A DNA stretch of 64,000 nt from NCBI GenBank assembly GCA_963210345.1, contig OY723406.1, forward strand, positions 69,933,295 to 69,997,294. The letters run 5' to 3'. Origin of the DNA: Inga oerstediana. Lineage: Eukaryota > Streptophyta > Magnoliopsida > Fabales > Fabaceae. Under the pieces are notes generated by a model. It saw nothing but the letters and a program-made list of their open reading frames with translations, had not been told where the DNA came from and made no database searches. The stretch's first letter is position 1, and each line of letters begins with the position of its first letter. Positions 57,860 through 64,000 of this stretch are shown one piece after another. A program made the position numbers and the translations under genes.

Positions 57860-60240
57860 TTCAAATTGTAGAAACAAAATAGAAGATAGATTCATAAAAC
57901 ACAATGTCCGTTACAAAATGGTAAGGACATCTAGCATACAACCTACTACTATATATATCAACAATAACAACCAGAAAGTGTCAAAACACTGTCATCACAC
58001 AACTACAAACTGATATAAATAAAATTTTACTGCTCTATATGTTGAAGAAGATATCCAGCTAAAAGGTCTCTGATCAAATCAAGGTCTTCACGTAGGTAGG
58101 CATCTTTATTATCAAAAATCTGAAAATTAGAAAATAAGCTTTGATGAAATGAATCAAGCAAATGAATTAATTAGCATTTTGATTAGAACACCAAAAATAT
58201 TATCATTTGAGAACGAAGAAGCGATTACCTTTTCAAAATCGCTAGTAATTCCACTGAGTGATGTTATACATATAAAGTATAACATAATATCCGTATTCAG
58301 TATTGCCAGGTTGTCGAGGGCACTATAAATCAAAAGCATGCAATTGGTTGTTCAAATCAATAAAGGTATGTCTAAAAGGACCGTCAATGAAACAATTAGA
58401 ATCGAAACTACCTACTATCAGATAAAACCACTTTGTCTTTTTAACAACTGTACCCTTGTGTGACCTGCCTAGGACTCTATATGTTTGACAAGCACTATCA
58501 TGAAAATCAAAATGAACAAAAATTAGAACTATTCATTTTTTTAAGAGTCAATGAAATACAAACAGAATAACTTACGTGTCGAAGACAGATTTTGTATCTT
58601 TGTCTGGCTTTTTACTCAAGGGATCAAACCAATAGACTATATTGCAGTAAGGACATATAACACACAAACTCTAGTGGTAACTATAACAACATGTATGGAT
58701 TAAAATGAAGTTAGATGACAAGACAATTATTTATTAAACTTCTTAAATTGACAAAATGAAAATACAAACCGTTGAACAATGGGTGCTAGATAACAACGAA
58801 GTTTGGTCTCTCCCATTGCGTAGACGACATAGTGAGTCCTATGTGCCACAGTATTGGTATCCCCTGTCGTATTCGCAGGGCATAAGAATCCATTCCAATC
58901 ACGTCTTTCCATGTTTGTGTAGAGATCGTGGAAGATGCTATAATAGAATTAAAATAAGGAATGAATTATTGAAAGTATGAAATCAAAAAACCACTAAATG
59001 AATTCTATGAGAAAATTGAAAAAAAAACTTACGGGATTGCTAATTTCACCCAACCTGCATCTATCTCCTCCACTCTGATAAACTGCTTGAGATTTGTATT
59101 GTCAATCGTGTAGGGATACTCCAATGTAAGACCCACAATCCCTTGAGGCATCTTCAAGTCAACCTGTTTAATGCCCTTGTAGATCTGTTGTAGTCGTGCT
59201 AAGTAGGGCCATTTCCTCGCATCTTCGTCATCCTTTTAGAACATCAAAAAACAAATTGTTATTAGGATGGCAACAGATTCTGAGTAATAGTAAGGTAATT
59301 CCTACCATTGGAGGTGTTGTGTCTTAACCAATAATATTGTGAGGCCAAAGGATGAAAGATCCTATCTCCTGACCTAACGTGCTAACCTCTGGATCAGTAA
59401 CAAGGATGGTTGTAACTTCTTCCCCCTTTCTAACACTTGTGACATTCACCCTACGAAAATCCTATGGAATTTGCTGATGATGGTGGGTAGTAGCACATGT
59501 GTGAACGAGAGCATCGACAATAATACGCAACATTGGATCATCCAAATAGAGGGTGGAAGGCTCTCCCAATACTGGAGTGGGAGAAAGGTCACCAAGTGGT
59601 TCCTCCAGAGGGTTGTAACTTCCTTCGGTGCTATTGAAGGCTGGGGATTCCTGAGTTCTATACTCGTCCTATGCCCTTTGCGCTTCGAACATCTTTGCCA
59701 TTTCAAGTTAAAGCTCTGGCAACAGCTCTTATCGGAGCTTGTCGCGAGGGTTGGCCTCGAGCTCTCGTTCGAGGTCCTCTCGAATCTTGGCCATAAGTTC
59801 CTTATTAGGTCCAGCTTGTGACGAATAACGTGAGTCTCATCCAAAATACCTCGCGGCACTAACTCCCTGTGTCTCTCCTCGAACACGACCAAGGTCATCT
59901 GCCTTCCTAATAGCTGTTGACAAGATGTCCATCCGTCTACTTGGATTGAATGAACCTTTGCTACTCTGATCTTCCAGTTCATCCTATAGCATATAGTTTA
60001 TCTTAAATGTATCGAAACTACTCACGATATGCAAAAACTTAGGTACTTATGGTATAACTACTTACAATCCTTACAACAACCTCAGCAACAACCGGATTTA
60101 TGTACTTCCCAGCCTTAATCCTGCCTGCTTTCCATTTTTTATGACGTGGAGGAGGTGCCGGTGGCTGGATAACAACGCTAGGATCAGATTCCGCTGCTTC
60201 CTTCATTTTCTCTAACTCTTCTTGCATCATTTACCGCTCA
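57860..60240 (-). pseudogene. Second CACTA gene of B2 (Ptta/En/Spm-type), degenerate
   Basis: Co-linear with 8760-10740 of B1. Landmarks on the minus strand are MMQEELEKMKEAAESDPSVV (60230 down) with a Pro-run (QPPAPPPRHKKWKAGRI), and an exon near 59982 reading MNWKIRVAKVHSIQVDGWTS then QMTLVVFEERHRELVPRGIL. Further pieces near 59100 and 58850 align with B1 only at the nucleotide level. The frames are broken and exon borders cannot be fixed by eye. Role as for other CACTA second genes, inferred from position. Confidence 0.55.
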
Positions 60241-62379
60241 AGCTTCCGATGCCGGTGCCGGTGGCTGGATTTATGGACATGTGTTTGCTCGCAGGATCGG
60301 TGACATAAAACACTTGTTTCACCTGGCTTGCTAGAATGAAAGGCTCATCTCTATAGCCAACTCTTCGAAGATAGACAGAGACAAATCCAAATTGTTTATC
60401 TATTACCACAGCATTATTGCTAACCCAAATTGTTTATCTATTACCATAGCATTGTTGTATGTCATCTCCCATATTTCTTCTATAACTCCATAATTGGCCA
60501 TAGACGCTAATATGGGGTTTTTGTCTCTTGAACTGGAAAAGTGCATAGCTTCAGCTTCTACTATGACCCCACTATTTTGCATGGTACTTCTGTCATCTTG
60601 CTCTTTCGTATAGAAAGAATAGCCATTTATATCATAAACGGTCTAAGTAATGACCTGAAACGAAACCCCCAAGCTAGCTACTCGATTGTCTCAGACACAC
60701 CGATCTCATGCAAAACCTTTTCCTCAAACCACTGCATGAATATCTTGTTTTTCTCAATAGCAATCTGCATGTCATTCTTCCTTGGATTCTTGTTCTTTAA
60801 AGTCTTTTTGTGTTCATCTATATAAGTTTGAACTTCTTCCATATTATTCAGGATATACAAGTAGGCTTGCAACACCTCTTCATGAGGAACATTCTTCACT
60901 TTCAGTCATCGGGTTCCCTTGCTTCTCCCCTCTTCATGCCGAGATTGTTCCTTCTTCCCTGACATATAATCTTTGTAAAACTCCATAGCCTCCTCAACTA
61001 CATATCTTTCTATTATTGAGGCTTCTGGTTAATAAGGATTTTTAGAATACCCTTTTAAGATCTTCATGTATCGCTCGAAAGGGTACATCCACCTCAGGTA
61101 AACTAGACCGCAGAGCCTTACCTCCCTTACCAAGTGAACTACCAAATGCACCATTATATCAAAAAATGAAGAAGGAAAATACATCTGTAGTTGTGAAAAA
61201 ATATTGTAACCCTCATTTTCCAGTTTGTCCAACTTTTTAGTGTCAATGACTTTGTTACAGATAGCTTTAAAGAAAACGCATAATCTTGTTACAGTGGTTC
61301 GTACTTCATCTTTCATTATGCCTCTAATAGCTACCGGTAATAGTTGTTGCATCAACACATGATAATCATCGGACTTTATTCTCACTAACTTCAAATCTTT
61401 CATTGAGACACATCTTCTCACATTCGAGGAATACCCTTGCGGCAGCTTAATTTCATACAAACACCCACACAAAATTTTTTTCTCTACTTTTGATAGTATA
61501 TGCGCTGCTGCCTCCATGTATGCCCTCCTACCATCATATCTTAGTTGTGGATGTAACCGTTCTCTTATTCCCATATCAACAAGGTCTAATATAGCACTAA
61601 TCTCATCCTTAGTCTTCCCTAGTATGTGTAAAAGCATACTGATAAGGCTAGCACAAACGTTCTTCTCCACATGCATCACATCAATACTATGTCTAACGTC
61701 AAGCGAACGCCAATATAGAAGATCAAAGAAAATGGATCTCTTCTTCCATATGTTCTTCTTACCCGTAATCCTCTGATTCTTAGCAAAAGTGACATTGATA
61801 TGTTCTACTTGACTGTAAACTTCCTCTCTGGTTAATGACTTTAGAGCCATTCTATGCTCCGGTAAGCCATTGAAACGCTTTCTTAACTTACGATATGGGT
61901 GGAACTGATAAAGAAACCTCCCATGGCCAAGGTAGACAGTTTATCTTCCATGCTTTAGTTGATGGAAGTGTGTCTGCTTCACATATTGGGCATGTTTTAT
62001 GACCCTTCACGCTATACCCTGACAAGTTTCCTTACACAGGAAAGTCATTTATCATTGTGAAAATCATTGCACGTAGCTTGAAAGACTCATTCTTATAAGC
62101 ATCAAACACATATACGCCTTCCTCCCACAACTTCTTCAAGTCCTCAATCAAAGGCGCCAAATAGACATCAATATCGTTGCCTGGCTGTTTTGGTCCAGAA
62201 ATCATCATAGATAGCATCATATACTTGAGTTTTATACATAGCCAAGGAGGCAAGTTGTATATTACAAGGAGAACCGGCCACGTACTATGTGTGCTAGTAA
62301 GAGTTCCATATGGATAGATGCCGTTTATGCAAAGCTCAAGCCAAATGTTTCTCAACTTACTGCGAAATTGAGGGAACAT
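60241..62379 (-). pseudogene. TNP2 transposase of CACTA B2, N-terminally truncated
   Basis: The core starts abruptly at 62379 (MFPQFRSKLRNIWLELCING) and includes STHSTWPVLLVIYNLPPWLC and KQPGNDIDVYLAPLIEDLKK, the Transposase_21 signature. Next is 61850-61029, a 273-codon open stretch with DVRHSIDVMHVEKNVCASLI, VRRCVSMKDLKLVRIKSDDY and WMYPFERYMKILKGY (DUF4218-like). The linker at 60899-60678 and the DUF4216-like tail (to about 60241) are damaged by two small deletions filled with copied sequence. The N-terminal cysteine region present in B1 at 13299-13740 is gone, because subterminal repeat sequence begins directly at about 62390. It cannot encode an active transposase. Confidence 0.88.
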
Positions 62380-62389
62380 TTCATCTATT

Positions 62390-62975
62390 TTTTTCTTTTA
62401 CTTTAGATATCTCTAATTCAAATAGGAACGTCTAAAGTCACACTTTAGACGTCCCTATATGCATTGGGGACGTCTAAAGTTTATTTATTTTTTAATTAGG
62501 GAAGCCTTTTGGCGTCCCTAATATATACCCTAATATATCATCAGGGATGCCAAAATGGCGTCCCTGATAAATATGAGGGACGCCAAAATGGCGTCGCTGA
62601 TGACATATCAAGGGCATCCCTAATATATATTAGGGATGTCAAAGGACATCCTTTATTTAAAAATAAATTTAATCTTTAGGTGTCCCCAATGCATATAGGG
62701 ACATCTAAAGTGTGACTTTAGACGTCCCTATTTGAATTAAAGACTTTTAAAGTAAAAGAAAAAAGTTTTTGTTTTACTTTAGATGTCCCCAATTCAAATA
62801 GGGACTTCTAAAGTTTCTAAAGTCATACTATAGACGTCCCTATTTGAATTGATGATGCCTAAAGTTATTCAGTTTTTATCCATAATTACAAAAATGCCAC
62901 CGCCTTTATTTTTTACTTCTCTTTTTTAAAAAAGGACGTCCTTTAGGATAGTTGAATCTATATTCTGTAATAATG
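62390..62975. repeat. Right subterminal repeats of CACTA B2
   Basis: Many copies, in both orientations, of gacgtctaaagt/actttagacgtccc, with a middle part built on agggatgccaaaatggcgtc (62500-62650). It ends with accgcctttattttttact, as at the right end of B1, and a decayed terminus ttctgtaataatg. Confidence 0.85.
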
Positions 62976-64000
62976 CCTGTTGACTTTACCATCAAAGACT
63001 CAAGCACAAAAAGCAACCTAAAATTGGAAGGCGATATAAATAGTATAAATCGAAATTCAAACAAGAAAAGCGCTAATACGGGAAAAACAATTCAGCTGCT
63101 GATGCAGAATGGGGAAGGGGGAAGTGAGGACAAAGAAGGAGCGGGGGCCCCCCGGGGGGGAATGAGGGATAAAAATCAAACAAATAGAGGGCAGAAAGAA
63201 ATATAGGAGGGGGATCTCAATAATGTATATTATTCAATCATAACATGCTTACAAAATAAGATTGTTGAGAGCTATTTATTGTCCTAACTCTAACATTAGG
63301 AATTAAAAGAAGAACATTCTAAAAATCATAAAATCCTATTACAGAAAAACACTTGGCACTGAATTATTGGAACACTTATCAATCAACAAATCCCAACTTA
63401 TAATGCCAAAAAGGCGAAGGAACATCCACCCCACCAACCAAATAAACAAAAACTTCCACGTTGAATCTCTCAATCTACATTCTTGTGCGTCCTCAAGACA
63501 AACCAACCAGACTCCCGACTGGTTCCATCAGATCCATTCAAAACAGCCTCATAAATTGGGAGAAGTCAAAATTTAGAAACAAAAAAATATATATATATCA
63601 CGAACTTACGTTGGTGATGGAAGAATTGGTGGTGTTGCGAGCGGCAGATTGATGCTGTTGATGAGCGATGGAAGAGTCAGTGGAAGGGTGGGAAGCCAGA
63701 GCTCAGAGGAGGTGAGACTGTGAGCTAGCGAGAGGTGAACGAGCGCAAGAATGAGATTTAGATTCACAGGTGTTTTTTTTTAATGAACAAGGTGCAAGCA
63801 GTAATTCTATGTTTAGATTTAATTACAGCCAGTCCTTTGAACTTCACTGTAATTCAATAATTTTAAAAAAAATTGAAAACAAAAACTGTAAATAACTTAT
63901 TTCCCTTAGGTGGCCATGATTTCAAGTGATTTAATTGGAACATCTAATACCATTAATTTTTTTTTTGGGTCAAAATATCCATCAACTTAAAAAAAAATAG
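62976..64000. other. Unassigned sequence to the window end
   Basis: No domain or terminal repeat could be identified. A pure G/C run lies at 63141-63160 in an otherwise AT-rich setting. 63640-63760 is purine-rich, like the GA-rich block near the right end of CACTA B1. The short plus-strand ORFs at 62952-63206 and 63367-63652 show no family features and I do not call them genes. Confidence 0.5.

Larger units (their letters stand above)
44561..62975 (-). mobile_element. CACTA B2 (relative of B1) with nested gypsy sequences
   Basis: The left end CACTACTACAAAAAGGGG at 44561 is a typical CACTA terminus with subterminal repeats. The right end is proposed at ttctgtaataatg (ending 62975), a decayed match, directly after the right subterminal repeats. 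Genes on the minus strand (57860-62379) align with CACTA B1. The 3-bp flanks do not match (GTA left, CCT right), and the sequence beyond 62975 is not the missing half of LOG-gypsy 2, so the right boundary or the integrity of the element is in doubt. Most of its length is nested gypsy D and LOG-gypsy 1. Confidence 0.65.

Overview
This 64 kb window is plant nuclear DNA and, as far as I can read it, consists almost wholly of transposable elements. I found no intact ordinary host gene, rRNA, tRNA or CRISPR array. The superfamilies present (Ty1/copia, Ty3/gypsy of the Athila type, CACTA/En-Spm with TNP2, an L1-type LINE, a hAT MITE), the initiator-Met and Asp tRNA primer-binding sites and the AT-rich composition point to heterochromatin of a flowering plant. 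I cannot name the species, or decide between monocot and dicot.

Layout. 1-1646: promoter-like stretch with a tiny ORF, a 139-bp tandem duplication and a ~115-bp minisatellite. 1647-7881: Copia A (+), bounded by a perfect 5-bp target-site duplication (TSD), with an array of short hairpins in its leader. About 8468-15494: CACTA B1, genes on the minus strand. 16010-17655: LINE remnant (-). About 17660-36499: LTR of gypsy C, split by CACTA A (19567-36267, TSD ACA). CACTA A is split by Copia B (26373-34979), whose 3' LTR holds a hAT MITE (26618-27238, 8-bp TSD). 36549-39095: a solo LTR (TSD ATCTA) inside the gypsy C leader. 39541-44560: a deleted Athila-type element on the minus strand ('LOG-gypsy 2'). 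44561-62975: CACTA B2, holding the fragmentary LTR of gypsy D, into which the nearly full-length Athila-type element 'LOG-gypsy 1' (45702-57230, TSD ATTGG) inserted. 62976-64000: unassigned.

Main discovery candidate. Both Athila-type elements carry, between pol and the 3' LTR, an intron-free sense-strand copy of a LONELY GUY (LOG) cytokinin-riboside-monophosphate phosphoribohydrolase gene. They share the same LOG flanks, so the gene was captured before the family spread. In LOG-gypsy 2 a ~3.9-kb deletion removed RT, RNase H and integrase but kept LOG. LOG-gypsy 1 also has an intact 171-codon ORF in the env-like position, with a basic patch followed by a cysteine cluster. Both LOG copies are now broken and their PGGxGTxxE active-site motif is altered, so what is visible is a fossil of gene capture, not a working enzyme.

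How the parts relate. Each autonomous element type has the usual parts (gag, protease, RT, RNase H and integrase for LTR elements; TNP2 plus a second Ptta/En/Spm-type gene for CACTA), but every copy is damaged. Nesting and TSDs give an insertion order: gypsy C, then CACTA A, then Copia B, then the MITE; and, separately, LOG-gypsy 2, then CACTA B2, then gypsy D, then LOG-gypsy 1.
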